37,534 nt of DNA from Geminicoccaceae bacterium (GTDB taxonomy: Bacteria; Pseudomonadota; Alphaproteobacteria; Geminicoccales; Geminicoccaceae): assembly GCA_007694015.1 (NCBI GenBank), contig RECO01000120.1:1-37534 (forward strand), written 5' to 3'. Under the pieces are notes generated by a model. That model saw only the letters and a list, made by a program, of their open reading frames with translations. It was not told where the DNA came from and did not search any database. Of the stretch, positions 17,307 to 24,938 are shown one piece after another. The position numbers and the translations under genes are program-made. The stretch's first letter is position 1. Each line of letters begins with the position of its first letter.

Positions 17307-18384
17307 GGTCGTCCTTGGTTTGCGTGTTGGACAAGAGCCGCCCCACCGTCCGTGCGGTGAAGTCGACCATCGGGATGATCCGGGCGTAGTTCATGTACAA
17401 GGGGCCGATGACGCCCACCGCGCCGAGCACCTTGGGCCGCCTGTCGCCGTCGTGCTCGCCGGCATGGTAGGGGGCCACCACCATCGAACAGCCGCTGAGG
17501 CCAAAGAGTTCGGTTTCGGCGCCGATGAAGATCTGCACGCCGTCGCTCTCGGCCGTGCGGTCGATCAGCTTCAAGAGGCTCTTCTTGGTTTCGACCGCTT
17601 CGAACAGCGCGCGGATGCGCTCCAGTTCGACCAGGCTGGTGACGTCCGAGAGCAGCTTGGCCTGGCCCTTCAAGATCAAGACACCGTCCTCGCCGGCACC
17701 GGCGCCGCTCCACATCGCGAGCCCGGCCTCGACCACCTTCTGCGACAGCGCGTCGAGCTGCGAGCGCTGCTCTTCCAGCTCGCTGGCGATCAAGGCCCGC
17801 GCTTCATCGAAGGTGCGCCCCGTCAGGCGCGCGGTGAGGTAGTTGCTCGCCTCGATCAAGCGGCTCGCCGCCATGCCGAGCGGCAGTTCGATGATCCGGT
17901 TTTCCACCAGCCCGCCTTCATGCACCACGACCACCAAGGCGCGGCCAGGCGCCAATGGCACGAACTCGACGTGCTTGAACGGGCTGTCGTAGGTCGGGGC
18001 GATGACCAGGCCGGCATGGCGGCTGAGACCGGAAAGCGTGTCGGAGGCGTCGCTCAACAGCGCCTCGACGCTGCGCCCGGTACCGGACACGCGCCGCTCG
18101 ATGTCCTGCTTCTCCTCGACCGTGAGGTTGCCCATCTCCAACAGACCGTCGACGTAGAGGCGCAAGCCCGCATCGGTCGGCAGCCGCCCGGCCGACGTAT
18201 GGGGGGCATAGAGCAGGCCCGCGTCCTCGAGATCGGCCATGACGTTGCGGATGGTCGCCGCCGACAGGGGCTGGCTCAACCGACGCGCGATGGTCCGGGA
18301 GCCTACGGGCTCGCCCGAGGTCACGTAGGCATCGACGATTTGGCGGAACACTTCCCGCGATCGTTGATTGAGGTCGGTGATCAT
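17296..18384 (-). CDS. hrcA: HrcA, heat-inducible transcription repressor
   Basis: The N-terminal winged helix (NQRSREVFRQIVDAYVTSGE, PVGSRTIARRL, LSAATIRNVMADLEDAGLL) and the C-terminal GAF-like region (GVIGPLYMNYARIIPMVDFT) are diagnostic. HrcA binds CIRCE operators ahead of groESL and related genes. The open frame reaches 18468, but ATG at 18384 with GGGGA just upstream gives 362 residues and the family's usual beginning MITDLNQRS. I saw no CIRCE element (TTAGCACTC-N9-GAGTGCTAA) in the 146 bp upstream, so autoregulation is not apparent here. Confidence 0.97.
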   Translation of the reverse strand: MITDLNQRSREVFRQIVDAYVTSGEPVGSRTIARRLSQPLSAATIRNVMADLEDAGLLYAPHTSAGRLPTDAGLRLYVDGLLEMGNLTVEEKQDIERRVSGTGRSVEALLSDASDTLSGLSRHAGLVIAPTYDSPFKHVEFVPLAPGRALVVVVHEGGLVENRIIELPLGMAASRLIEASNYLTARLTGRTFDEARALIASELEEQRSQLDALSQKVVEAGLAMWSGAGAGEDGVLILKGQAKLLSDVTSLVELERIRALFEAVETKKSLLKLIDRTAESDGVQIFIGAETELFGLSGCSMVVAPYHAGEHDGDRRPKVLGAVGVIGPLYMNYARIIPMVDFTARTVGRLLSNTQTKDDHDR

Positions 18385-18530
18385 CGTCCCCGCTACGCTC
18401 GAGCGCAGGCGGCAGCGTTCCACGCCCCGCAACCTGCTTGAGGTAGGCAGAACCGCCGCAGCCGTCAACGTCGGCCCGCTACGTGGCGATCGTTATGGCG
18501 ACCGTTTCGCCGCCGCGCGATTGGGCCTGG

Positions 18531-18884
18531 CTATTCCCCGTCGCGCGCCCGGCGTGCCCGGGGCCGCGCCAGGGCGAAGCGCTTCGGCCCCTGCCGCCCC
18601 TCGTTGTCGCGACCCCGGTCGTTGTTGGCAGCATTCGGCCGCGGCTCGGCGACGCGGACCGCAATGTTGCGCCCACCCAGCTCCGCCCCGTTGAGCGCCT
18701 CCGCCGCGGTCACGCAGTGCCCTTCGTTCTCCATCATGACAAAACCGAAACCTCGACTGCGACCCGTCTCCCGGTCGTAGATGATTTTGATCTCTTCGAC
18801 TTCGCCATACTGACCGAAGAGATCGCGCAAGCTTTCTTCTCCGGTCGAATAAGGGAAATTCGCCACGAACAATTTTCTACTCAT
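18531..18884 (-). CDS. Small RRM-type RNA-binding protein
   Basis: A single RNA-recognition motif fills residues 1-80, with RNP-2 (KLFVANFPY) and RNP-1 (RSRGFGFVMM) intact, followed by a basic Gly/Arg/Asn tail. It is the bacterial type of single-RRM protein (as in cyanobacterial Rbp and many proteobacteria), often linked to cold response. The frame is open upstream, but ATG at 18884 begins the domain properly and gives 117 residues. The region just before the start contains a small hairpin with a U-rich loop that could cover the ribosome site. It sits between the MFS gene and hrcA as an independent unit. Confidence 0.92.
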   Translation of the reverse strand: MSRKLFVANFPYSTGEESLRDLFGQYGEVEEIKIIYDRETGRSRGFGFVMMENEGHCVTAAEALNGAELGGRNIAVRVAEPRPNAANNDRGRDNEGRQGPKRFALARPRARRARDGE

Positions 18885-18893
18885 ACGATTGGC

Positions 18894-18909
18894 CCCCGAA
18901 AAAAGCGGG
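18894..18909 (-). promoter_or_regulatory. 5'-UTR hairpin before the RRM gene
   Basis: On the minus strand CCCG-CTTTTTT-CGGG (flanked by further G/C pairs, TGCCCG and CGGGGGC) forms a short stem whose 3' arm contains the only G-rich ribosome-site candidate, 10 bases before the ATG. A weak stem over the ribosome site is the kind of structure that can respond to temperature. Function is inferred only. Confidence 0.35.
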
Positions 18910-19001
18910 CAGGTCCCGATCGCCCCCACGACGTATCGGTAACCATACAACGGAATTTGGCAATTGACGACCCGGCACGCGTCCAGGTGGAAGCGGCGAC
19001 G

Positions 19002-20306
19002 TCACACCAACGACGGCTTTTCGTCTACCGCTTTGGCGGCGGTCTCGGCACCGCCCGGTTCGCCGGCGGACGCGTCCGTTTCGGCCCGCTCCAAGGCCAC
19101 CTCCTGCGCCATACCGGTCGCGGCCGGCGTGGCGCGCGGGATGGGCAGGGTCGGTCCCTGCTCGTCGAGCGGCACCGAGGGCCGGCGGAAGGTGCGATAG
19201 ACGCCGAACCCACCGAGTGCCGCGTACACACCGCCGATGAACAAGGCAAAACCCGTAGGCCCCAAGACACTCATCGCCACACCGACCGCGAACGGCCCGA
19301 CCGCCGCACCGAAGCCGTTCATCATCATGATGCCGCCCGCGGCCGCGGTCATGCCGTCGTTGTCGAGATGATCGTTGATGTGCGCAACACTCACCGAATA
19401 GAGCGGAAACGCGATAAAGACGGCGACGGTCAACAGCCCGAGCTTCGCCGGGCCGTCGACCACCACGGCGCCCAGCCCGGCAGCGCCGGCCGCCAGCGCT
19501 GCAATGATGATGACGAGGCGACGATCGAAGCGATCGGCGAGATAGCCCAAGGGAAACTGGCCGCACATCGCCGCCATCATCAAGGCGAACATGAACAGGG
19601 CGACAGCACCGACGGCGAGCCCGAGCTGGCTGGCGAACACCGCACCCATGCCGAACACCGCACCGCCGGTGAGGCCGGAGGCAAAAGTGCCAACCACGCC
19701 CAAGGGCGAGGTGCGAAAGAGCCCCTTCAGGTCGATCGGCTTGGGCGTCGGGATCGCGGGGGCCGGGCCGCTGGTCAAGAGCATCGGCACGACCGCCACC
19801 GAGACCAGCACCGAAACGGCGGTGAACAACACGAAGTCGGCGGGATCGGCGATCCCCAAGAGCAACTGCCCCGCCCCCATGCCGCCGAACACGACGAACA
19901 TGTAGAAGCCCAAGACCTTGGCGCGGTCGGCGTTCTTGGTCTGCCCGTTGAGCCAGCTCTCCGCGACGATGAACAAGGTGGCGAACGAGAAGCCGGAAAC
20001 GAGCCGCATGATCGCCCACATCCACGGCGCCAAGAAGATGGCGTGCAGCAACACCGCGGCGGAGGCGAGTGCGCTGAAGGCGGCGAAGACGCGGATGTGG
20101 CCGACCCGCGCAATCAAAATCGGGGCGCGCAACGCCCCGATCAGATAGCCGGCATAGAAGATCGACATCACCAGACCGGTGATGGCGGTGGGAAAGCCCT
20201 CGATGTCGGCGCGCAAGCCCAGCAACGTCCCCTGCAGGCCGTTGCCGAGCATGAGCAGGAGCAGCCCCAAGAACAGGGGCCAGCTCGAGAAGACGGTCTG
20301 CAGCAA
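19002..20306 (-). CDS. MFS transporter (YcaD-like)
   Basis: This protein of about 434 residues has twelve predicted membrane helices and MFS landmarks, including the loop GYLADRFDRRLVI between helices 8 and 9 and early segments GNGLQGTLLGLRAD and GYLIGALRAP. The pattern resembles YcaD and relatives; the substrate is unknown. A Pro/Ala/Glu-rich cytoplasmic tail of about 65 residues ends the protein. The open frame reaches an ATG at 20405, but that start lies inside the terminator hairpin downstream of phoX and would translate repeat DNA. TTG at 20306 (just before LQTVFSSWPLF) is therefore chosen, though its ribosome site is poor. Confidence 0.85.
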   Translation of the reverse strand: MLQTVFSSWPLFLGLLLLMLGNGLQGTLLGLRADIEGFPTAITGLVMSIFYAGYLIGALRAPILIARVGHIRVFAAFSALASAAVLLHAIFLAPWMWAIMRLVSGFSFATLFIVAESWLNGQTKNADRAKVLGFYMFVVFGGMGAGQLLLGIADPADFVLFTAVSVLVSVAVVPMLLTSGPAPAIPTPKPIDLKGLFRTSPLGVVGTFASGLTGGAVFGMGAVFASQLGLAVGAVALFMFALMMAAMCGQFPLGYLADRFDRRLVIIIAALAAGAAGLGAVVVDGPAKLGLLTVAVFIAFPLYSVSVAHINDHLDNDGMTAAAGGIMMMNGFGAAVGPFAVGVAMSVLGPTGFALFIGGVYAALGGFGVYRTFRRPSVPLDEQGPTLPIPRATPAATGMAQEVALERAETDASAGEPGGAETAAKAVDEKPSLV

Positions 20307-20364
20307 GGGCCCGGTCCCGCGTTGACCACGAAGCGGGCCACGTAGCGCTCGAAGTCGGGGAAAG

Positions 20365-20386
20365 CCAAGGGGGCTTTTGGCCCCCC
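20365..20386. repeat. Palindromic repeat copy A1
   Basis: CCAAGGGGGC-TTTTG-GCCCCCC is the same core as copy A2, 37 bp away in direct orientation. The stem is GGGGGC/GCCCCC. It lies in the gap between phoX and the MFS gene, and the DNA between the copies is purine-rich on the plus strand. Confidence 0.8.
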
Positions 20387-20400
20387 AGAGAAAGGGAAAA

Positions 20401-20427
20401 ACCAAGGGGGCTTTTGGCCCCCTTGGT
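20401..20427 (-). terminator. phoX terminator, palindromic repeat copy A2
   Basis: A perfect 11-bp stem, ACCAAGGGGGC-TTTTG-GCCCCCTTGGT on the plus strand, lies 13 bp after the phoX stop. Read on the minus strand it is followed by TTTTCCC, so it should work as an intrinsic terminator for phoX. It is a member of the repeat family at 28.8, 28.9 and 37.5 kb. Confidence 0.85.
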
Positions 20428-20440
20428 AACCCCCAAGGCG

Positions 20441-22495
20441 TTAGGCGCCGATGATGCCGCCGTCGCGCCGCGTGACGACCACCAGGGCCGAGCGCGGCAC
20501 GGCGTTGCCGCCGTCGGGCCAGTGGGAAACGAGATTGCCGGCCGCGTGGTCCTCCGGCGTGGTCGTCGCCCCCGGGTGCTGGATGCCGACGAACATGGTG
20601 CGCTGGTCCGGCGTGGTGATCACGCCGGTCACCTCCTGGCCGATCGGGCCCGTGAGGAAGCGGCGGATTTCAGCGGTGCGCGGGTCGGCGGCGAGCATGG
20701 CGTTGTTGCCCATCGGCGTCATGTCGCCCCGGTTCTGGGCACTCTCGCCGATGTCGGTCTGGATCCACAAGCGCGAGTCGGCGTCGAACCAGAGACCGTC
20801 GGGGCAGGCGAAGATGTTGTCCTCGTTCAAGGCGTGGCCGGTGAAGGTGCGCGAGGTGTTGACGTCGCCGGCGATGACGAAGAGGTCCCAGGTGAAGGTG
20901 GTCGCCGCCGGGTCGTCGCGGTTCTCGCGCCACCGGATGATCTGGCCGAACTGGTTCTGGGCGCGCGGGTTGGCCGCGTCGACCTGGGCCTCGGTGCGGC
21001 GGGTGTTGTTGGTGAGGGTGAAATAGACCTCACCGGTCGCCGGGTCGACCGCACCCCATTCCGGCCGGTCCATCTTGGTCGCCCCGGCCATGTCGGCCGC
21101 GAGGCGCGTGTTGATCAGGATGTCGCCCATGTCGGCAAAGCCGGCTTCGGCGGTCAAGCCGTTCCGCCCCGGCGCCAATGCAAGCCACTCGCCGGTGCCG
21201 TCCTCGTTGAACTTGGCGACGTAGAGGGTGCCCTCGTCGAGCATCGACCCGTCGCTCACGCCGGGCTCGTAGACGTCGCGCGAGACGAACTTGTAGACGT
21301 ACTCGAAGCGGGCGTCGTCGCCCGAGTAGCAGACCACCGGCTTGCCGGCGACGGCCGGGTGGAACACCACGCCCTCGTGGGCAAAGCGGCCGAGATGGGT
21401 GCGCTTGACGGGCGCCTTGGCCGGGTCGAACGGGTCGATTTCGACCACCCAACCGAAGGTGTTGGGCTCGTTCCGGTAGTCCTCGGCCGCCGAAGCACCC
21501 TTGGACGAGGCGTCGAAGCGGGCATATTGGTCGGCACCGCCAGCGGCCAGCTCCCAGCCATAGCGGGACATGCGTCCGGCGCGCACCCCGTAGCGGGCGT
21601 GCTCACGCGGCAGGTTCGGCCGGCCGTCCGCCTGGTCGTGGTTGGTGAAGTAGCCTGCCCAGTTCTCCTCGCAGGTGAGGTAGGTGTTCCAGGGCGTCAC
21701 ACCGTGGGCACAGTTGTTGAGCGTGCCGCGGGTCGCCGTGCCGTCCGGGCTGTACTTGGTCACGAGCTTGGCATGGCCGCGGGCGGGGCCGCCGATTTCC
21801 ATGTGGGTCAGACCGGTGACGCGGCGGTTGCGCGGGTCCGCGACGATCGCCCAGCTGCCGTCTTCCTGCTTGGTGGTGCGGAAGATGGCGACGCCGTGGG
21901 CGTTCATCTCCTTCAGGACGTGATCGTCGATGCGCGTGCCGTCGGCCTCGACCACCACCTCGTCGGTCGAGAGCGCCATCCCCTTGTACGCCTCGGCGTG
22001 GAGGAAGCGCGGCTCGATATATTCGTGGTTGAGCGCGTAGATCCCGTCTTCCGACGAGCCATCGATCGCGAAGAAGTGCTGGCCGTCGTGGTGCTGGCCG
22101 ACCTGGTGGCCCTGCTCCTCGCCGGTGTTGGTGCCGTGGAAGGCCGGCATGTCGCCGCTGATCGGGTCACCCCAGCGGGCGAGGATGTGGGTGTCGTAGC
22201 CCTCCGGCACGTGGATGGCGTCGTCCTCGCTCACCGGCACCGGCGTGAAGCCCAACAAGGCCGAGGGTGCGGTGCTGCTGGCCAAGGCGCCGCGGGTCGA
22301 GACGCCGACGCCGAACATCGAGGTGATGGCCGCGGCCAACCCGCCGGCGACGAAGGTGCGGCGCGAGGCACGCGCCTCGACCACCTCGTAGAAGGTGGGG
22401 TTCTTCGACGTGTTCGACGGCACCTCGTCGCCCGGCTCGTAGCAGGGCGACGAGGTGAAATCGGCGTAGTCGTGCTCGTAATCGTGCTTGCTCAT
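20441..22495 (-). CDS. phoX: PhoX-type alkaline phosphatase (Tat-exported)
   Basis: This 684-residue protein carries a twin-arginine signal (ARASRRTFVAGGLAAA, RR at 45-46) behind a 40-residue cytoplasmic leader, typical of PhoX/DUF839 proteins. Family segments include ALNHEYIEPR, NNCAHGVTPWNTYLTCEEN (the region of the metal-binding Cys and Glu), RFAHEGVVFHP and FACPDGLWFDADSRLWIQTD. PhoX enzymes are calcium- and iron-dependent phosphomonoesterases that release phosphate from organic esters in the periplasm. ATG at 22495 has GGAGGGG four bases upstream. A candidate Pho box lies 61-78 bp before the start, and a terminator follows the gene, so it is a single-gene unit. Confidence 0.96.
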   Translation of the reverse strand: MSKHDYEHDYADFTSSPCYEPGDEVPSNTSKNPTFYEVVEARASRRTFVAGGLAAAITSMFGVGVSTRGALASSTAPSALLGFTPVPVSEDDAIHVPEGYDTHILARWGDPISGDMPAFHGTNTGEEQGHQVGQHHDGQHFFAIDGSSEDGIYALNHEYIEPRFLHAEAYKGMALSTDEVVVEADGTRIDDHVLKEMNAHGVAIFRTTKQEDGSWAIVADPRNRRVTGLTHMEIGGPARGHAKLVTKYSPDGTATRGTLNNCAHGVTPWNTYLTCEENWAGYFTNHDQADGRPNLPREHARYGVRAGRMSRYGWELAAGGADQYARFDASSKGASAAEDYRNEPNTFGWVVEIDPFDPAKAPVKRTHLGRFAHEGVVFHPAVAGKPVVCYSGDDARFEYVYKFVSRDVYEPGVSDGSMLDEGTLYVAKFNEDGTGEWLALAPGRNGLTAEAGFADMGDILINTRLAADMAGATKMDRPEWGAVDPATGEVYFTLTNNTRRTEAQVDAANPRAQNQFGQIIRWRENRDDPAATTFTWDLFVIAGDVNTSRTFTGHALNEDNIFACPDGLWFDADSRLWIQTDIGESAQNRGDMTPMGNNAMLAADPRTAEIRRFLTGPIGQEVTGVITTPDQRTMFVGIQHPGATTTPEDHAAGNLVSHWPDGGNAVPRSALVVVTRRDGGIIGA

Positions 22496-22539
22496 GGTCC
22501 CCTCCAACGCTTCCGCCGCCAGTCGGCGGGCCGGGAGTG

Positions 22540-22573
22540 CCTTTAGCGGAGCGATGTGACGGGAACGTTGCAG
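22540..22573 (-). promoter_or_regulatory. Candidate Pho box and -10 element of phoX
   Basis: On the minus strand CTGCAAC-GTTC-CCGTCAC (22573-22556) matches the two Pho half-sites at about 10 of 14 positions; the first half is weak. Exactly 10 bp later is TAAAGG (22545-22540), preceded by CGC, the same context as in the pst promoter (CGCTAAG). The shared spacing is the main support. Transcription would start near 22533. Confidence 0.55.
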
Positions 22574-22592
22574 TTGAACGCTCGGGCGCCGC

Positions 22593-22907
22593 TCAGTCGC
22601 GCAGGCCGGTCCGCCACTGCACGCCGTCGCCGACGCGGAAGAACTCGATCTTGCCGGCCCCGCATTCAGGGCACCAGAAGTCGGCCGGCAGGTCGTGGAA
22701 CGCGGTGTTGGCCGGGATGTCCTGGGTCCACTCGCCCTGCCTCGGGTCGTAGACGTAGCCTGGGCATTCGGACGCCCCGCAGCGCCAGAGCTGGTCGAGC
22801 CGTGGATCATCCGCCTTGGCCTTGCCGGTGGCGAGCAGGCCGAAGGCGATCGGGGCGAAGGTCAGGACCTGGCGGCGCTGCAGGCCGCGTTTCGGTGCGT
22901 GCGTCAA
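22593..22907 (-). CDS. Tat-exported rubredoxin
   Basis: A rubredoxin domain with four cysteines (C43-x4-C48 in RCGASECPGYVYDPRQG and C79-x2-C82 in FWCPECGAGK) binds one iron. The first pair has four intervening residues where classic rubredoxins have two, so the first knuckle is expanded. The N-terminus reads KRGLQRRQVLTFAPIAFGLL followed by ATGKAKA, which has twin arginines (11-12), a hydrophobic stretch and an A-x-A cleavage site, so export by Tat is predicted. TTG at 22907 with AGGGAG seven bases upstream gives 104 residues. The longer frame to 22994 would begin upstream of the predicted promoter. The neighbour downstream is phoX and the upstream promoter has a Pho box. Confidence 0.88.
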   Translation of the reverse strand: MTHAPKRGLQRRQVLTFAPIAFGLLATGKAKADDPRLDQLWRCGASECPGYVYDPRQGEWTQDIPANTAFHDLPADFWCPECGAGKIEFFRVGDGVQWRTGLRD

Positions 22908-22945
22908 GGCTCGGCTCCCTGGCGACGGTGGTCGTTCGAGCGTCT

Positions 22946-22979
22946 CGCCTAGCCCAAACGTGCGACCGAGCCGTGACAG
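22946..22979 (-). promoter_or_regulatory. Pho box and -10 element of the rubredoxin gene
   Basis: On the minus strand CTGTCAC-GGCT-CGGTCGC (22979-22962) matches 12 of 14 Pho half-site positions, the first half perfectly. TAGGCG (22951-22946) follows after exactly 10 bp, again preceded by GC. Transcription would start near 22939 and leave a leader of about 30 nt before the TTG start at 22907. Confidence 0.65.
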
Positions 22980-23009
22980 CGGTCGTTCGACCAAGGAGGA
23001 AGGGCCGCT

Positions 23010-23879
23010 TCATGGCATCACGCCGAACCAATCGATCAACTCCCGATTGATCGCGGCCGCGGCTTCGATCTGCAGCCAGTGGCCGACGCCCTCGAGGCGG
23101 ACATAGCGCCAGGGTGCCTCGACGTAAGCAGCCGAGCCGGTCATCTGGTCTTCGGCGAGGGCGATGTCCTGGTCGCTGTAGAGGCCGAGGGTCGGGACGG
23201 TGACGGGCGGCAGGTGCTGGGCCAGGGCCGTGGGCGTGAGGTTGGCCCGATACCAGGCAAGGCCGGCGCTGAGCCGGCCGGGGCGCCCCAGGTTCCGGCG
23301 CCAGCGCTCGGCGTCTTCGGAGGTGGGGGCGTTGCGGGTCAGCGCCCTGAACCCGTTGGCCCGCAGCACGGCCTCGGCGAGCCAGGGGGTGGCGAACAAG
23401 AGCAGGTACCAGCCCTTCCGTTTCTGCGCGGCGCCGGCCCGGCGATAGGCTTCGGGGTGGCCGACGGAGAGGGCGGCGAAGCGGCGCACCCGATGCGGGT
23501 GGCTGGCCGCAAGATGCCAGCCCAGCGCCGCACCCCAATCATGACCGGCGAGGTCGAACGCGCTTCCCCCGGGCACCAGTTGGTCGACCAGGTCGAGCAC
23601 GTCCTGGGCCAGCCGGTCGAGGCGGTAGCGGGAAGTGGCCACCGGGGCGTCGGTCGCGCCGCAACCGCGCAGATCGGGGACGATCACGGTGCGGCCGAGC
23701 GCCGCCAGCGGTGCGACCTGGTGGCGCCAGACGTCGCCGTCGTCGGGAAAGCCGTGCAGGAGGACCAAGGGCTGGCCCTGGCCTGCAATGCGGACGTGGA
23801 AGGTGAGGCCATCGACCACCACCTGCTCCGTCCGCGGCGGGTCGGCGGCTTGGGGGGATGCGGTGCGGTCATCCGACAT
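23010..23879 (-). CDS. Alpha/beta hydrolase, epoxide hydrolase/haloalkane dehalogenase type
   Basis: This 289-residue protein has the oxyanion motif HGFPDD (42-47) and the nucleophile elbow AGHDWGAALG with Asp114 in place of Ser, the mark of the epoxide hydrolase/dehalogenase branch. The late His in GVGHWLQIE completes the triad, with an acid in YSDQDIAL. No signal peptide is present, so it is cytoplasmic. It starts 19 bp after the stop of the upstream Tat-exported metallo-hydrolase, so the two are likely cotranscribed. The substrate cannot be predicted. Confidence 0.92.
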   Translation of the reverse strand: MSDDRTASPQAADPPRTEQVVVDGLTFHVRIAGQGQPLVLLHGFPDDGDVWRHQVAPLAALGRTVIVPDLRGCGATDAPVATSRYRLDRLAQDVLDLVDQLVPGGSAFDLAGHDWGAALGWHLAASHPHRVRRFAALSVGHPEAYRRAGAAQKRKGWYLLLFATPWLAEAVLRANGFRALTRNAPTSEDAERWRRNLGRPGRLSAGLAWYRANLTPTALAQHLPPVTVPTLGLYSDQDIALAEDQMTGSAAYVEAPWRYVRLEGVGHWLQIEAAAAINRELIDWFGVMP

Positions 23880-23898
23880 CGCATCCCCCCACGATGGG

Positions 23899-24873
23899 CT
23901 AGAGGTTGAACTGGTAGCTGGCGCGGACGAAGCGGTAGTCGCTGCCCTGCCGGTCGACGAAGCCCAGGGCCGGAAACGGCATGTGGTAGCCCGCGACCGG
24001 CAAGCGCTCGGTGGCGGCCATGTCGAACAGGCGCTTGCGGGTGGCGATGGCTGCGTCCTTGTCCATGTCGAAGCGGACGTGCCATTCGGGCCGCTGCACC
24101 GAGAGCACGAAGTGGTTGGCGGTATCGGCCCAGAGCAACAGCCGCCGGCCTTGGCTTTCCAGGTGGAAGGCGGTGTGGCCGGGGCTGTGGCCGTAGGCGG
24201 CGACGGCGGTGATGCCGGCGACCACGTCCTGGCCGTCCTCGACGAAACTCATCTTCTCGGCCAGCGGCACGACGTTGGCCCGGACGTTCTCGGCGCCGCC
24301 CTCGGCCGCGGTGCCGAGGCGGGCGTCGGCCGTCCACCAGTCATATTCACGGGCGTTGGCGACGTAGTGGGCGCGGGGGAAACGCGGCTGTTCACCGTCC
24401 ATCAGGCCGCCGATGTGGTCGCCGTGGAAGTGGGTGAGCACGACGACGTCGACCTGATCGGCGCTGTAGCCGGCAGCGGCCATGGCGCTCAACAGGTTGC
24501 CGGCGGTCGGCTGGCGGGCGGCCGGGTTGCCGGTGTCGAACAGCACGAGTTCGCTGCCGGTGTTGACCAGGACGGGGGTGAAGCTGTTTTCGAGCCGATC
24601 GGCGGGCAGGAAATTGGCCTCCGCCAAGGCGGCGACGGCGGCCGGGTCCTGGTTCTCGCCGAAAATCTGGTGCGGGTCGGCGGTGTGGACGTAGCCGTCG
24701 AGCAGCGTCGTCACCTCGAAGGCGCCGAGCTGGAAGCGGTAGAAGCTGGGCCGCGCCGGGCCGAGCCTCGGCGTCGCGGCCTGGGCGGCACCGATCGACA
24801 ACGGCGACAAGAGGGCACCGGCGCCCACCCCGAAGGCTTCGCGGCGGCCGAAACGAAGCGGGTTGTTGGTCAT
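23899..24873 (-). CDS. Tat-exported metallo-beta-lactamase-fold hydrolase, methyl parathion hydrolase-like
   Basis: This 324-residue protein begins with a twin-arginine signal (LRFGRREAFGVGAGALL, RR at 10-11). The zinc motif is LTHFHGDHIGG (H148, H150, D152, H153), with further ligands in GHSPGH (H233) and WADTANH (D250). The layout, with FYRFQLGAFEVTTLLDG near the start and FPALGFVDRQGSDYRFVRASY at the end, resembles methyl parathion hydrolase and its relatives, which include lactonases and phosphotriesterases. GGGGAG lies eight bases before the ATG. Two tandem 19-bp repeats sit just upstream. The location beside phoX hints at organophosphate use, but a lactonase role is equally possible. 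Confidence 0.88.
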   Translation of the reverse strand: MTNNPLRFGRREAFGVGAGALLSPLSIGAAQAATPRLGPARPSFYRFQLGAFEVTTLLDGYVHTADPHQIFGENQDPAAVAALAEANFLPADRLENSFTPVLVNTGSELVLFDTGNPAARQPTAGNLLSAMAAAGYSADQVDVVVLTHFHGDHIGGLMDGEQPRFPRAHYVANAREYDWWTADARLGTAAEGGAENVRANVVPLAEKMSFVEDGQDVVAGITAVAAYGHSPGHTAFHLESQGRRLLLWADTANHFVLSVQRPEWHVRFDMDKDAAIATRKRLFDMAATERLPVAGYHMPFPALGFVDRQGSDYRFVRASYQFNL

Positions 24874-24900
24874 CTGTGTTGCTCCCCAATCAGCACCTTA

Positions 24901-24938
24901 CTTTAGGGCAACATCCGGGCTTTAGAGCAACATCCGGC
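24901..24938. repeat. Tandem 19-bp direct repeat upstream of the metallo-hydrolase gene
   Basis: Copy one is CTTTAGGGCAACATCCGGG (24901-24919) and copy two is CTTTAGAGCAACATCCGGC (24920-24938), directly adjoining and identical at 17 of 19 positions. They lie 28-65 bp upstream of the gene start. Paired direct repeats close to two helical turns apart in a promoter region usually mark an activator or repressor site. Confidence 0.7.

Noticed and set aside
18385-18530. A CIRCE operator before hrcA
   Set aside because: I looked for TTAGCACTC and its inverted partner and found neither.
20307-20405. An N-terminal extension of the MFS protein from ATG 20405
   Set aside because: The extension is encoded by repeat copy A1 and part of the phoX terminator, and it reads as Pro/Arg/Gly-rich sequence before the first helix.
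22496-22810. An upstream extension of phoX to 22810
   Set aside because: It would overlap the rubredoxin gene in another frame and cross the phoX promoter; the ATG at 22495 has a strong ribosome site.
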